Shown here piece by piece: positions 1-8,190 of a stretch of DNA of 64,000 nucleotides. Each line of letters opens with the position of its first letter. Position 1 is the stretch's first letter. Source of the stretch: Alphaproteobacteria bacterium. GTDB taxonomy: Bacteria; Pseudomonadota; Alphaproteobacteria; CACIAM-22H2. The stretch is taken from positions 110,296-174,295 of the forward strand of contig JAFKFM010000010.1 of the NCBI GenBank assembly GCA_017308135.1, read 5' to 3'. A program made the position numbers and the translations under genes. Below the pieces are notes generated by a model, which saw nothing but the letters and a program-made list of their open reading frames with translations, made no database searches and was not told the origin of the DNA.

Positions 1-85
1 CGGCGACGACGGCGAGGGCCGCGACCGCGATGCGGTTGGCGCGAAACTCCGCCCAAAAGCGGGCGATGGGCGATGTTTCGCTCAT
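1..85 (-). CDS. Dpp/Opp-type ABC transporter permease, N-terminal fragment (cut by window edge)
   Basis: Only the first 28 or so codons are in the window, reading MSETSPIARFWAEF and then a hydrophobic stretch (IAVAALAVVA). This is the typical start of a DppC/OppC inner-membrane permease: a short polar N-terminus, then the first membrane helix. The ATG overlaps the TGA of the upstream DppB-like gene (ATGA, 82-85), so the two are probably translationally coupled. By position it would be the second permease of the peptide-type importer whose binding protein lies on the other side of the MarR operator. The family call rests on context and the N-terminus only. Confidence 0.7.
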   Translation of the reverse strand, partial: MSETSPIARFWAEFRANRIAVAALAVVA

Positions 86-1056
86 CGTTTCGCCCCCATG
101 CGCAAACGCGGATCGAGCGCCGCGTAGGCGATATCGACCAGGAAATTGATCATGATGAACAGGAACGCGACCAGCATCAGATAGGCCACCATTACCGGTC
201 GGTCGAGCAACGAAATGCTGTCGATGATGAGCTTGCCCACGCCCGGCCAGGAAAAGATCGTCTCCGTCACCACGGCGAAGGCGAGGGTGGAGCCGAACTC
301 GAGCCCGAACACGGTAACGATCGGGATCGCGATCAAGCGCAGCACATGGCGGCGCAGAATCGTCAATTCGCTTTCGCCCGCCGCGCGCGCGAAGCGTACG
401 ACATCGCCCAAAATCGCTTCGCGCGTGCCCGCGCGCGCCAGGCGCACCATCATCGCGAACTTGAACAGCGATAGGTTCAGCGCCGGCAGCAGCAAATGCG
501 TCAAGCCCTCGCGCGTCAGAAAGCTCCATTCGACGCCGAACAGCATCGCCGTGGCGCCGCGCCCGCCCGCCGGCAGCCAGCCGAGTTGGACGGCGAACGC
601 GAAGATGAGAACGAGACCGATCCAGAAGGTCGGTACCGAAAAGCCGAGGACCGACACGGTCATCACGATCCGCGCGAAGGCGGAATCGGGCTTGTAGCCG
701 GCATACATGCCGAGCGGCACGCCCAACAGCGTGGCGCCTATCACGGCGGCGAGGGTGAGTTCGAGCGTCGCCGGCAGTCGCGAGAAGATCAGCTCCAGCA
801 CCGGCATGTTGAAGATGAACGAGCGGCCGAAATCGCCGCTGAGCAGACGCAGCAGGAAATCGCGATATTGAACCCACAGCGGCTGATCGAGGCCGTAGGC
901 GCGGATCGCCGCTTCGCGGATTTGCTGCGTCGCGTCCGGCGAAATGATGACGTCGATCGGATTGCCGATGCCGTAAACGCCGACGAAGACCAGCGCGGAG
1001 ATGACGAGCATCACCGCGACGGCTTGCAGAAAGCGTTGGATGACGAAACCGAGCAT
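82..1056 (-). CDS. Dpp/Opp-type ABC transporter permease (DppB-like)
   Basis: This is a 324-aa inner-membrane permease of the peptide/nickel/opine importer family. An N-terminal membrane helix (about residues 8-30) is followed by a periplasmic segment containing GLDQPLWVQYRDFL, a stretch characteristic of DppB proteins. Five further hydrophobic helices follow, with an EAA-like cytoplasmic loop near LGDVVRFARAAG that docks the ATPase. The C-terminus ends in DPRLRMG, also typical. It starts 21 bp after the creatininase-family gene and overlaps the next permease by 4 bp. The matching binding protein (2450-4039) is on the opposite strand; the ATPases, if encoded here, lie beyond the left edge. 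The substrate cannot be read from the permease. Confidence 0.92.
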   Translation of the reverse strand: MLGFVIQRFLQAVAVMLVISALVFVGVYGIGNPIDVIISPDATQQIREAAIRAYGLDQPLWVQYRDFLLRLLSGDFGRSFIFNMPVLELIFSRLPATLELTLAAVIGATLLGVPLGMYAGYKPDSAFARIVMTVSVLGFSVPTFWIGLVLIFAFAVQLGWLPAGGRGATAMLFGVEWSFLTREGLTHLLLPALNLSLFKFAMMVRLARAGTREAILGDVVRFARAAGESELTILRRHVLRLIAIPIVTVFGLEFGSTLAFAVVTETIFSWPGVGKLIIDSISLLDRPVMVAYLMLVAFLFIMINFLVDIAYAALDPRLRMGAKR

Positions 1057-1077
1057 TTCCGTCTTTCGCGCCGTCCC

Positions 1078-1779
1078 TCAACCCCAGCCGCCGAGAATGG
1101 CTTCGCGCGTTTCGTCCACGCCCGTTTCCCAAAGGGCGAGCATGTCCGTGTCCTCGCGCTGATAATAGCCGCCGAAATTGCCGTCGCCGAGCAGGCGCTT
1201 CTTCTCGCCCGGATCGAATTGGGGCAGGCGGGCGAGATCGACCATCGGCTTTTGCGTCGAGGGCATCGCGACATTGCCGATGCGCGTCCAGGGGAAGTTC
1301 TCCATCCAGGATGCGTGCGAGGCGACGGGATCGATCGCTTTTACCTTCGCCCAAGTTTTCGGCGCGTTCCACCAATTATGCCACTTAACTTGGCAGCCGC
1401 GATGGCGGTCGAGCCACTCCAGGACCGCGCCCTTGGCGGGGTCGTTGCCGCCATGCCCGTTGACGATCACGATGCGCTTGAAGCCGGCGCGCGCGATCCC
1501 TTCCAGTACGTCCTGGACCAGGGCGATCAGCGTCGTCAGGCGCAGCGTGACCGTGCCGGGATAATCGACGAAATTCGGGGTCAATCCGTAGCTTAGCACC
1601 GGGTAGACCGGCGTGCCGACGGGGGCGGCCGCCTCGATCGCCATGCGCTCGGCCAGGATCGCGTCCACGCCCAGGCTCAAATAAGCGTGCTGTTCGATCG
1701 ACCCGATCGGCAGCACGGCGCGATCGTCGGCCTTCGCCCGCGCTTCGAGCTGCATCCAGTTCATGTCGACGACGCGCAT
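1078..1779 (-). CDS. Creatininase-family metal-dependent amidohydrolase
   Basis: The 233-aa protein matches the creatininase (creatinine amidohydrolase) fold. Metal-site motifs are visible: GSIEQH (Glu29, His31), an Asp at 39, NGHGGN at 107-112 and HASWME at 155-160. In true creatininase the middle motif is NGHYEN; here the glutamate is glycine, as in the many family members that act on other amides or lactams. Creatine metabolism should therefore not be assumed. It is the first gene of the leftward unit, preceded by a GGGGAG Shine-Dalgarno sequence, and is followed by the DppB-like permease. A role in hydrolysing an imported amide or cyclic peptide-like compound is inferred. The start lies 28 bp from the MarR-side palindrome. 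Confidence 0.88.
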   Translation of the reverse strand: MRVVDMNWMQLEARAKADDRAVLPIGSIEQHAYLSLGVDAILAERMAIEAAAPVGTPVYPVLSYGLTPNFVDYPGTVTLRLTTLIALVQDVLEGIARAGFKRIVIVNGHGGNDPAKGAVLEWLDRHRGCQVKWHNWWNAPKTWAKVKAIDPVASHASWMENFPWTRIGNVAMPSTQKPMVDLARLPQFDPGEKKRLLGDGNFGGYYQREDTDMLALWETGVDETREAILGGWG

Positions 1780-1806
1780 TTTCTAAACGCTCCCCAAAAG
1801 AAAAAT

Positions 1807-1824
1807 TGGTTCCGGCTGGAACCA
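1807..1824. promoter_or_regulatory. Probable MarR operator (7-bp perfect inverted repeat)
   Basis: TGGTTCC-GGCT-GGAACCA is a perfect inverted repeat in the 104-bp gap between the divergent creatininase-family gene and the MarR gene. Its position would let one regulator control both directions. Size and placement fit a MarR dimer site; the pairing with the adjacent regulator is inferred. Confidence 0.6.
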
Positions 1825-1883
1825 GTATCTTGACGGCGCCTGTTGCGGTGCGTCAAGCTAAGTTCGTTCCTGAGCGAGGTTCC

Positions 1884-2420
1884 ATGACCGCGAAGCCGGC
1901 GCGAACGGCGAAAAACAAGGGGACGGGGAAGGCGAAGCAGGCGTCGGGACTTCATCCGATGCTCGCCGCGAAGCTGTGGGAAAATCCCTGCTGGCTGTCC
2001 TTCCGCGTCAATTTCGTCGCCCATCATTTCAACCAGCCGGTCTACGACTGGGTCGAGGCGGTGCATGGGCTGACCGCGCCCGAACATGTGGTGCTGTACG
2101 CGCTGGCACTGAAGGACGGTATCACCGCCGACGATATCGTCGCATCGACGGCGCGGCCCAAGAACACGTTGAGCCGGGGCGTGGCCGGGCTGATGCAACG
2201 CAAGATGATCACGCGCCGCGCCGATCCCAAGGATCGCCGGCGTTTGATCCTGACGCTGACGCCGCGCGGCCGGCAGATGGCGGAGATCACCATTCCGGCC
2301 CTCGTCGCCCACGAAGCGGCGATGGCGTCGTCGTTGAGTCCGGCCGAACGCCGCACGCTCAAGAAGCTGCTCGACAAGGTCATCCTCAATCAAAGCAACT
2401 GGCCCACGATCATCGCATGA
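1884..2420 (+). CDS. MarR-family transcriptional regulator
   Basis: This is a 178-aa winged-helix regulator. After a basic N-terminal tail, a dimerisation helix leads into a helix-turn-helix (TADDIVASTARPKNTLSRGV) and a wing with the MarR-typical DPKDRRRLILTLTPRG. The ATG at 1884 was chosen over an upstream TTG (1806), because that start would fall inside the palindrome; a weak GCGAGG precedes the ATG. It opens the rightward unit with the binding protein, peptidase, reductase and SDR. It probably represses both divergent units until a ligand related to the transported compound binds, which is the usual MarR logic. The ligand is unknown. Confidence 0.88.
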   Translation: MTAKPARTAKNKGTGKAKQASGLHPMLAAKLWENPCWLSFRVNFVAHHFNQPVYDWVEAVHGLTAPEHVVLYALALKDGITADDIVASTARPKNTLSRGVAGLMQRKMITRRADPKDRRRLILTLTPRGRQMAEITIPALVAHEAAMASSLSPAERRTLKKLLDKVILNQSNWPTIIA

Positions 2421-2449
2421 AACCCCATCGCCTTAAAAAGGAGTCCACC

Positions 2450-4039
2450 ATGTCCAACCTTGCCAAATGGGCCCGTCTCGCGGCCCTGGGTATGGCGCTC
2501 GCCGCGGGCAACGCGGCGGCGCAGACGCTCACCATCGGTGTTCGCGGCGGTCCGGATTCGATCGATCCGCATTTCACCGCGACCGGCTCGCACGCCGAAG
2601 CGCTGAAGCACGTGTTTGACACGCTGACCTGGTCGGGCAGCGGGCTGGAGGTGCAGCCGCGCCTCGCCGAAAGCTGGCGCGTGGTCGATCCGACGACGTG
2701 GGAATTCAAGCTGCGTCGCGGCGTCAAATTCCACGACGGTTCGGATTTCACGGCCGAGGACGTGAAGTTCTCGATCGAACGCATCCCGGTCGTCGCGGGC
2801 CCGAACCCGACGACGATCTATGTGCGCCGCGTGAAGGAAGTGAAGATCGTCGATCCGCATACGGTGCATATCATCACCGACGGCCCGGCGCCGATCCTGC
2901 CCAACGACTTCATCCGCCTGTTCATCGTGTCGCATCGCGCGGCGGCGGGCCTGACGAAGGAAACGGCGAACGAAGCGTTCAACACCGGCAAGGCCGCGAT
3001 CGGCACGGGCCCCTATAAATACGTGTCGTGGAGCCCGCGCGGCGATCTGGTGCTCGACCGCAACGACGCTTACTGGGGCCCGAAGGAGCCCTGGGCGCGC
3101 CATGTCCGCCGCGAGATCCCGAACGATGCCGCGCGCGTGGCGCAGCTTCGCGCGGGCCAGCTCGACCTGATCACGCGCGTTCCGGCGACCGATCTCGCGA
3201 CGTTGCGCCGCGACACGCGGCTCGAAGTGACGACGGTCGACACGGTCTACGTGTTCAACGCCGAACTCGACATGCGCGAGACGCCGCCCGCCGGGCAGCT
3301 TTCCGCCAAGGACGGTTCGCCGCTGCCCGCCAACCCGCTGCGCGACTTGCGCGTGCGCCAAGCGATCGATTTGGCGATCGACCGCAAGGCGCTGGCCGAG
3401 ATCGCGATGGAAGGGCTTGGCAAGCCGGTCAACCAGCTGGTGACGCCGTCGATCTTCGGCTTCAACACCACGCTGCCCGAGCGCGTCTACGATCCGGCCG
3501 CGGCACGCCGCCTGCTGGCCGAAGCGGGATTCCCGAACGGGTTCCGCATGCGCTTCGCGTTCACGAACGACCGCCTGCCGGGCGACAGCGCCGTCGGCAC
3601 GTCGATCGCGCAGATGCTCGCAGCCGTGGGCATCGACGCGACCGCCGCCGCCACGCCGGCCGCTGCGTTCTTCCCGGCGCGCACGCGCGGCGAATTCTCG
3701 GCCTCGATGTCGGGCTGGGGCACGCTGACGGGCGAGGCGCATTACACGCTGTCGTCGCTGATCCATTCGAACGACGCGTCGGTGCGCATGGGGGCCTTCA
3801 ACGTGCTCGGTTACAAGAACCCGCGCGCCGACAAGCTGCTGCAGGACGCGGCGGTGGAACTGGATGAAGCGAAGCGCCGCGCGCAACTCGCCGAAGTCAA
3901 CGCGATCGTGTTGGAGGATCGTCAGCGTCTGCCGATCGTCGCGGTCGGTTCGGCCTGGGCGATGCAGAAGGCCAAGGTGAAGATCGCCCCGCGCGTAGAC
4001 GAAGACACGCTGGCGATGGACATCAAGCCCGCTAACTAA
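2450..4039 (+). CDS. Family-5 (Dpp/Opp-type) periplasmic substrate-binding protein
   Basis: The 529-aa product has a signal peptide (cleavage likely after AAA near residue 23), followed by TLTIGVRGGPDSIDPHF, the usual start of family-5 binding proteins. The LAESWRV and FKLRRGVKFHDG motifs (PF00496 signature region) follow, and near residue 295 RVRQAIDLAIDRKALAE, another conserved block. The start has a strong AAGGAG sequence 8 bp upstream. It lies 29 bp after marR and is followed by a strong terminator hairpin, so it may be expressed at a higher level than the genes downstream. It should deliver ligand to the DppB/DppC-like permeases encoded leftward. A peptide-like ligand is suggested by the neighbouring amide hydrolases but not shown. 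Confidence 0.93.
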   Translation: MSNLAKWARLAALGMALAAGNAAAQTLTIGVRGGPDSIDPHFTATGSHAEALKHVFDTLTWSGSGLEVQPRLAESWRVVDPTTWEFKLRRGVKFHDGSDFTAEDVKFSIERIPVVAGPNPTTIYVRRVKEVKIVDPHTVHIITDGPAPILPNDFIRLFIVSHRAAAGLTKETANEAFNTGKAAIGTGPYKYVSWSPRGDLVLDRNDAYWGPKEPWARHVRREIPNDAARVAQLRAGQLDLITRVPATDLATLRRDTRLEVTTVDTVYVFNAELDMRETPPAGQLSAKDGSPLPANPLRDLRVRQAIDLAIDRKALAEIAMEGLGKPVNQLVTPSIFGFNTTLPERVYDPAAARRLLAEAGFPNGFRMRFAFTNDRLPGDSAVGTSIAQMLAAVGIDATAAATPAAAFFPARTRGEFSASMSGWGTLTGEAHYTLSSLIHSNDASVRMGAFNVLGYKNPRADKLLQDAAVELDEAKRRAQLAEVNAIVLEDRQRLPIVAVGSAWAMQKAKVKIAPRVDEDTLAMDIKPAN

Positions 4040-4049
4040 GCCACTACGA

Positions 4050-4096
4050 CCGGGCCCGTTTCGCATTTGTTGGGCGGGACGGGCCCGGCTTTTATT
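4050..4096 (+). terminator. Rho-independent terminator or attenuator after the binding-protein gene
   Basis: A perfect 10-bp stem CCGGGCCCGT / ACGGGCCCGG (4050-4059 and 4079-4088) is followed by CTTTTATT. It separates the binding-protein gene from the peptidase gene and would reduce, though perhaps not abolish, read-through. Confidence 0.8.
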
Positions 4097-4113
4097 GTAT
4101 GGAGTGAAACGGT

Positions 4114-5067
4114 ATGGCCGGTCCGATCGGCATTTGCATCCATGGCGGCTGCGGCACGCTGGATAAGTCGCTGCTGACGCCGGCCGAATGGGCCGAAACG
4201 CGCGCGCACCTGGCCGCGTCGGTGCGCGCCGCCTGGGCCGTGTTGTCGAAAGGCGGGAAGGCGCTCGACGCGGTCGAGGCGGCCGTCGTGGTGATGGAGG
4301 ACAGTCCCCATTTCAACGCCGGGCATGGCGCCGCGTTGACGGCGGATTCGACGCACGAGCTCGACGCGTCGATCATGGATGGCGCCACGAAGGGCGCGGG
4401 GGCGGTTTGCACCGTCAAACGCATCCGCAATCCGATCAAGGCCGCGCGCGCGGTGATGGAGCGCAGCGACTGCGTTCTTATCGCGGGCGATGCCGCCGAC
4501 GAATTCGCCAAGCGTCAAGGTTTGGCGATCGTCGAGAATTCCTATTTCACGACCCAGCGCCGCTTGGACGCGCTCGCCTCGCTCAAACGCCGCGCGGCGT
4601 CGGGCACGCTGAAGGCGGCCAGCGAAGCCGAGCGTCACGGCACGGTGGGGGCTGTAGCGCTGGATCGCGCAGGCAATCTCGCCGCCGCGACCTCGACCGG
4701 CGGCTTCAACAACAAGCCGGTCGGCCGCGTCGGCGATACCCCCATCGTCGGGGCGGGCACTTATGCGCGCAACGGTGTGGTCGCCGTCTCGGGCACGGGG
4801 CAGGGCGAGTTCTTCATCCGCAACGCGGCGGCCTACGACATCGCCGCACGTATGGATTACGGCAAGCATGCGTTCAAAGAATCCGTCGACGCATTGGTGT
4901 TCGACGTGCTGAAAAGTCACGGCATCGGGGCGGGCTTCGCGGCCATCGACGCGAAGGGCCATGTTTACGCGCCCTACAACACGCTGGGTATGGCGCGCGG
5001 CTGGATCGCGGATGACGGCCGCTTGGTTGTCGCCACGCACGCCGAAGAATTCGCGGAGACGGCATGA
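4114..5067 (+). CDS. Isoaspartyl peptidase / L-asparaginase (N-terminal nucleophile hydrolase)
   Basis: The 317-aa protein belongs to the plant-type asparaginase (T2) family, which self-cleaves to expose a catalytic threonine. The site is clear: HGTVGAVALD, with Thr177 as predicted nucleophile, followed by the GN-AAATSTGG block. N-terminal family motifs HGGCGT (residues 10-15) and FNAGHGAALT (67-76) are present. The enzyme hydrolyses beta-aspartyl dipeptides and asparagine in the cytoplasm. GGAGTG precedes the ATG. It overlaps the next gene by 4 bp. With the Dpp-type importer and a creatininase-family amidase, it points to use of peptide- or amide-type nitrogen compounds (inferred). Confidence 0.93.
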   Translation: MAGPIGICIHGGCGTLDKSLLTPAEWAETRAHLAASVRAAWAVLSKGGKALDAVEAAVVVMEDSPHFNAGHGAALTADSTHELDASIMDGATKGAGAVCTVKRIRNPIKAARAVMERSDCVLIAGDAADEFAKRQGLAIVENSYFTTQRRLDALASLKRRAASGTLKAASEAERHGTVGAVALDRAGNLAAATSTGGFNNKPVGRVGDTPIVGAGTYARNGVVAVSGTGQGEFFIRNAAAYDIAARMDYGKHAFKESVDALVFDVLKSHGIGAGFAAIDAKGHVYAPYNTLGMARGWIADDGRLVVATHAEEFAETA

Positions 5068-6083
5068 AAAGCGATCCGATCCTGATTTGGGGGGCGGGCG
5101 CCATCGGCAGCACGCTCGGCGCCTATTGGAAGCGCGCGGGGCACGACGTGCTGCTCGTCGATATCGAAAAGGCGCATGTCGAAACCTGCCGCACGCGCGG
5201 GCTTCATATCTTCGGGCCGATCGAGGATTTCACGATCGTCGTGCCCGCCGCCACGCCCGACGAATTGAAGGGCACTTATTCGCGCATCGTGCTGGCGGTG
5301 AAGGCGCAAGCGACCGAGGCGGCGCTCGACAAGCTGCTGCCGCATCTCGCGGCGGACGGCTACATCCTGTCGGCGCAAAACGGCCTCAACGAAATCGCCA
5401 TCGCCAAGCGCGCGGGCGCATCGCGCACGATGGGTTGCTTCGTCAATTTCGGCGCCGATTGGCATGGGCCGGGCGAAATCCTGTTCGGTAACCGGGCGGC
5501 CGTCGTGGTCGGCGAAATCGACGGCAAGAACGCCCCGCGCACGCAAGCGATGTTCGAATTGCTGAAAGGCTTCGAGCCCGACGCCGTGCTGACCGACAAT
5601 ATTTGGGGCTATCTGTGGGGCAAGCTCGCCTACGGCGCCATGTTGTTCGCGACGGCGCTGACCATGGACAGCATGACCGCGAATTTCGAAGATCCGCGTC
5701 GCACGCCGGTCTTCGTCGCATTGGGGCGTGAAGTCATGGCCGCCGCTCGCGCGCGCAAGATCGCGCCCGTCGGGTTCAACGGCTTCGATCCCGCCGATTT
5801 CATGCCGGAAGCGGCCCTTGATCGCGCTCAAGCGACGATCGCGCGATTGGCCGAGCATAATCGCTACACGGCCAAGACTCACTCGGGCATCTATCGCGAT
5901 CTGGCGGTGCGCAAACGCAAGACCGAGATCGATCCGCAGATCGGCATCATCGTCGAATTGGCGCGCGAGGTGGGCGTGGATACCCCCGTCCTCGCCAAGC
6001 TGGTCGAGCTGATCCACGCGATCGAGGACGGCAAGAAGCCGATGGCTTACGAAACCTTCGCGGAGTTGCTCGCCCTATGCTGA
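5064..6083 (+). CDS. 2-dehydropantoate 2-reductase family protein (ApbA/PanE-like)
   Basis: This is a 339-aa NADPH-dependent reductase with an N-terminal Rossmann motif GAGAIG (residues 10-15), then LAVKAQATEAAL and SAQNGLNE, matching the ApbA domain. The C-terminal helical domain has WGKLAYGAMLF, carrying the conserved lysine, and SGIYRDLAVRKRKTEID, carrying the family Ser/Asp motif. The family reduces ketopantoate to pantoate, but many paralogues in catabolic operons act on other 2-oxo acids. The operon position between a peptidase and an SDR favours a catabolic 2-ketoacid role here. It overlaps the upstream and downstream genes by 4 and 7 bp. Confidence 0.88.
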   Translation: MKSDPILIWGAGAIGSTLGAYWKRAGHDVLLVDIEKAHVETCRTRGLHIFGPIEDFTIVVPAATPDELKGTYSRIVLAVKAQATEAALDKLLPHLAADGYILSAQNGLNEIAIAKRAGASRTMGCFVNFGADWHGPGEILFGNRAAVVVGEIDGKNAPRTQAMFELLKGFEPDAVLTDNIWGYLWGKLAYGAMLFATALTMDSMTANFEDPRRTPVFVALGREVMAAARARKIAPVGFNGFDPADFMPEAALDRAQATIARLAEHNRYTAKTHSGIYRDLAVRKRKTEIDPQIGIIVELAREVGVDTPVLAKLVELIHAIEDGKKPMAYETFAELLALC

Positions 6084-6811
6084 TCCGGTTCGACGGCAAG
6101 ACCGCCTTGGTGACGGGGGCGGCGCAGGGGATTGGCCGTGCCATCGCCGAAACGCTGCACGCGGCGGGGGCCAAGCTCCATCTTGCCGATATCGCCGCGA
6201 TCGATTGGGCCGATCCGGTTGCCTATACGGCGCATCGCGCCGATCTCGGCGGCCGGGCGGCCTGCCACGATCTCGTCGCCAAGATCGGTCAGGTCGATAT
6301 TCTGGTCGGGGCCGCCGGCGGCGTGCGCGGCCAGGTCGGCGGGCCGATCGATAAGGTCGACGAGGCCGGCTGGCGTGCGATCTTCGAAGCGAATGTCGAT
6401 GCGCAGTTTTGGCTCGCGCAGGCCGCATCCGTACCGATGCGCGCGAAGGGTTGGGGGCGGATCGTTACGATCTCCTCCGGCGCGGGCTTGCGCCCGAGCC
6501 TAACCGGTATCCAAGCCTATACGGCGGCCAAGCACGCGCTGGTTGGCCTAACCAAACAATTGAGCCAAGACCTTGGGCCGTTCGGCATCACGGCCAACTC
6601 CGTGGCGCCGGGCTTCGTGCGCTCGAACCCGGCGACCGAGCGGCAATGGGAAGCCTATGGCGCCGAAGGCCAGGCGCGGCTGGTGCAAAGCATCCATACG
6701 CGTCGCCTGGGCGTCGCGCAGGATATCGCGAACGCCGTGACGTTCCTGGCGAGCGAACAGGCCGCGTGGGTTACCGGTCAGATTTTGTCGGTCGACGGCG
6801 GCCGATCCTGA
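6077..6811 (+). CDS. Short-chain dehydrogenase/reductase
   Basis: The 244-aa protein is a classical SDR: cofactor motif TGAAQGIG (residues 13-20), the serine in TISSGAG, the catalytic YTAAK motif, and the C-terminal ITANSVAPGF and SVDGG segments. It uses NAD(P) to oxidise or reduce a hydroxy or oxo substrate in the cytoplasm. It is the last gene of the MarR unit and overlaps the reductase gene by 7 bp, so the two probably act on successive intermediates. The substrate is not evident. No terminator-like stem is seen immediately after it; the dispersed element at 6896 follows. Confidence 0.9.
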   Translation: MLIRFDGKTALVTGAAQGIGRAIAETLHAAGAKLHLADIAAIDWADPVAYTAHRADLGGRAACHDLVAKIGQVDILVGAAGGVRGQVGGPIDKVDEAGWRAIFEANVDAQFWLAQAASVPMRAKGWGRIVTISSGAGLRPSLTGIQAYTAAKHALVGLTKQLSQDLGPFGITANSVAPGFVRSNPATERQWEAYGAEGQARLVQSIHTRRLGVAQDIANAVTFLASEQAAWVTGQILSVDGGRS

Positions 6812-6895
6812 TCGTACCGTATACGCGCGCTTAATTGACACTCGGTTTACGCGTCGAGAATTCGGTCGTCGCCCAGCCGCTGAAAAAGAGGCGAT

Positions 6896-7027
6896 CTCAT
6901 TTTCTACAAAAGGCCCTAAAACGCCTCGCAATTGTGGAAAGCGATTTTGAAATAATTGGATTTTACACGGTCTGGGGGACTGGGCTCGCGGCGATGCCGC
7001 ACGGGATTCGAATCCCGCCGCTCCGAC
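6896..7027 (+). repeat. Dispersed tRNA-3'-end-like element, copy A
   Basis: Lies in the 370-bp gap between two convergent units (6812-7181). The 5' part is A/T-rich (TTTTCTACAAAAGG, AATTGTGGAAA). A hairpin GCGGC-GAT-GCCGC (6988-7000) follows, and then GGGATTCGAATCCCGCCGCTCCGAC, which reads like the T arm and 3' acceptor strand of a tRNA (a tRNA-Pro with acceptor CGGAGCG would end this way). No matching 5' half is present, so it is not a functional tRNA gene. Other copies are at 13537, 21105, 36970 and 53001. This copy lacks the GNRA-loop stem found after copies B and C. Confidence 0.75.
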
Positions 7028-7086
7028 TAAAAAATGAAGCCTATTAAAGCTACGACTTATCGAGTTTCGTCTTTCAAGGCCTTGTT

Positions 7087-7128
7087 CTCATTTTTTCTAC
7101 AAAACGACTCAAAGCGTCCAGATTGTGC
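7087..7128 (+). repeat. Partial 5' copy of the dispersed element
   Basis: The stretch beginning TCTCATTTTTTCTACAAAAC and continuing to GATTGTG repeats the leader of copy A 190 bp upstream with several substitutions, but no tRNA-like part follows. It suggests a truncated second insertion or an internal duplication. The rest of the gap up to 7181 shows nothing else. Confidence 0.5.
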
Positions 7129-7181
7129 TGATGACGGGCATGCCTAAGCCAATGATGAAACGAAATTGGCAAAACGAGTAG

Positions 7182-8177
7182 CTACGGAGCTCCGTTGCCC
7201 GCGTTTCCCTTGATGCGGTACGCGTAGTTCTTATCAAGCCGTTCCATCACGTATTCGCCGAAGTGGACGGCGGACCAACGTGGGGCCGTGTCAGCGTTGA
7301 GGCCCGGCATGCGTTCGACGACGCTGTCCATCGACGGATCATAGAAATACGGCAGCGAGTACCGATCTTTTCCCGAAAGATTGCGCACGCGGTGCGGCGT
7401 CGAGCGCAGGATGCCGTCGGTCCAGCGCATCAGGATATCGGCGACGTTGACGACGAACGTGCCGGGAATGGGCGGTGCCGGAATCCAAGCGCCGTCGTTG
7501 CCGCGCACTTCCAGACCGCCGGTCGAGTCCTGCGCGAGAAACGTCAGAAACCCGTAATCGGTGTGCGGCGCCGAGCCGAACTGCGCGTCGTCGTCGGGCG
7601 GCTGCGGCGGGTAATGCAGCAGCCGCAGCCAAGTCGTCGGCTTGTGGAAATGGGGTGCGAACCAATCCTCCGGCTGATCGAAGGCGAGCGCGATGGCGCC
7701 GGTGAAACGGCGTGCTAAGGCTTCAAGCGCCGCCATATAGGCGAGCATCTCGCCGCGGAACTCGGGCAGCTCGGGCGGCCATTGATTGGGCCCCTGCAAG
7801 GGCTTGCCCGCCAGCACGTCGGGATCGTCCGGCGCGAGTTCGTGGAGCAGCATCAGCGACTCGCTGAGATTGGGCCGCGTGACCTTGGCGACAGATGAGG
7901 TGACGATCGTCGACGTCGCCATGCCCATATAGCCGCGATGCGCCGCGTTGATCTTCAGCGCCATCTTCGATTCGAGCGGCAGCGCGTGGAATCGCCGGCT
8001 GGCCGCGAAGGCGCCGTCGATCATCGCCTGCGGCACGCCGTGGCCGGCGATGTAGAGAAATCCGAGATCCTCGTAGATCCGACGAATTTCCTTGCCGGTG
8101 CGGCGGCGGACTTCGACGTCCGGCGACGCGAGACCCGAGACGTCGACGACGGGGACGGAGGCGGCTGCGGTCGTCAT
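7182..8177 (-). CDS. 2-oxoglutarate/Fe(II)-dependent dioxygenase (isopenicillin-N-synthase-like)
   Basis: The 331-aa protein has the DIOX_N domain at the N-terminus (VPVVDVSGL, LGFLYIAGHGV) and a 2OG-FeII oxygenase core. The iron triad is visible: HTDYGF gives His205 and Asp207, and PHRVRN gives His262. The oxoglutarate-binding RxS is Arg272-Tyr-Ser274. All catalytic residues are therefore present. It is the last gene of the NMT1-type importer unit, 13 bp after the amidohydrolase gene. It probably hydroxylates or oxidatively cleaves the imported compound or its hydrolysis product. Similar enzymes act on pyrimidines, xanthine-like rings and amino acids; the substrate is not determined. Confidence 0.9.
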   Translation of the reverse strand: MTTAAASVPVVDVSGLASPDVEVRRRTGKEIRRIYEDLGFLYIAGHGVPQAMIDGAFAASRRFHALPLESKMALKINAAHRGYMGMATSTIVTSSVAKVTRPNLSESLMLLHELAPDDPDVLAGKPLQGPNQWPPELPEFRGEMLAYMAALEALARRFTGAIALAFDQPEDWFAPHFHKPTTWLRLLHYPPQPPDDDAQFGSAPHTDYGFLTFLAQDSTGGLEVRGNDGAWIPAPPIPGTFVVNVADILMRWTDGILRSTPHRVRNLSGKDRYSLPYFYDPSMDSVVERMPGLNADTAPRWSAVHFGEYVMERLDKNYAYRIKGNAGNGAP

Positions 8178-8190
8178 CGCGCGTCCCCGC

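Noticed and set aside
2390..4066. 558-aa reading frame on the minus strand opposite the binding-protein gene
   Set aside because: Arg/His/Asp-rich shadow frame with no motif; the + strand frame has a signal peptide and family-5 signatures. Similar long shadows at 10265-12319, 14416-16635, 18627-20147 and 28040-29776 were rejected for the same reason.
6961..7030. Complete tRNA gene at the tRNA-like segment
   Set aside because: No 5' acceptor strand, D arm or anticodon arm can be paired in any of the five copies; only the T arm and 3' acceptor strand resemble a tRNA.
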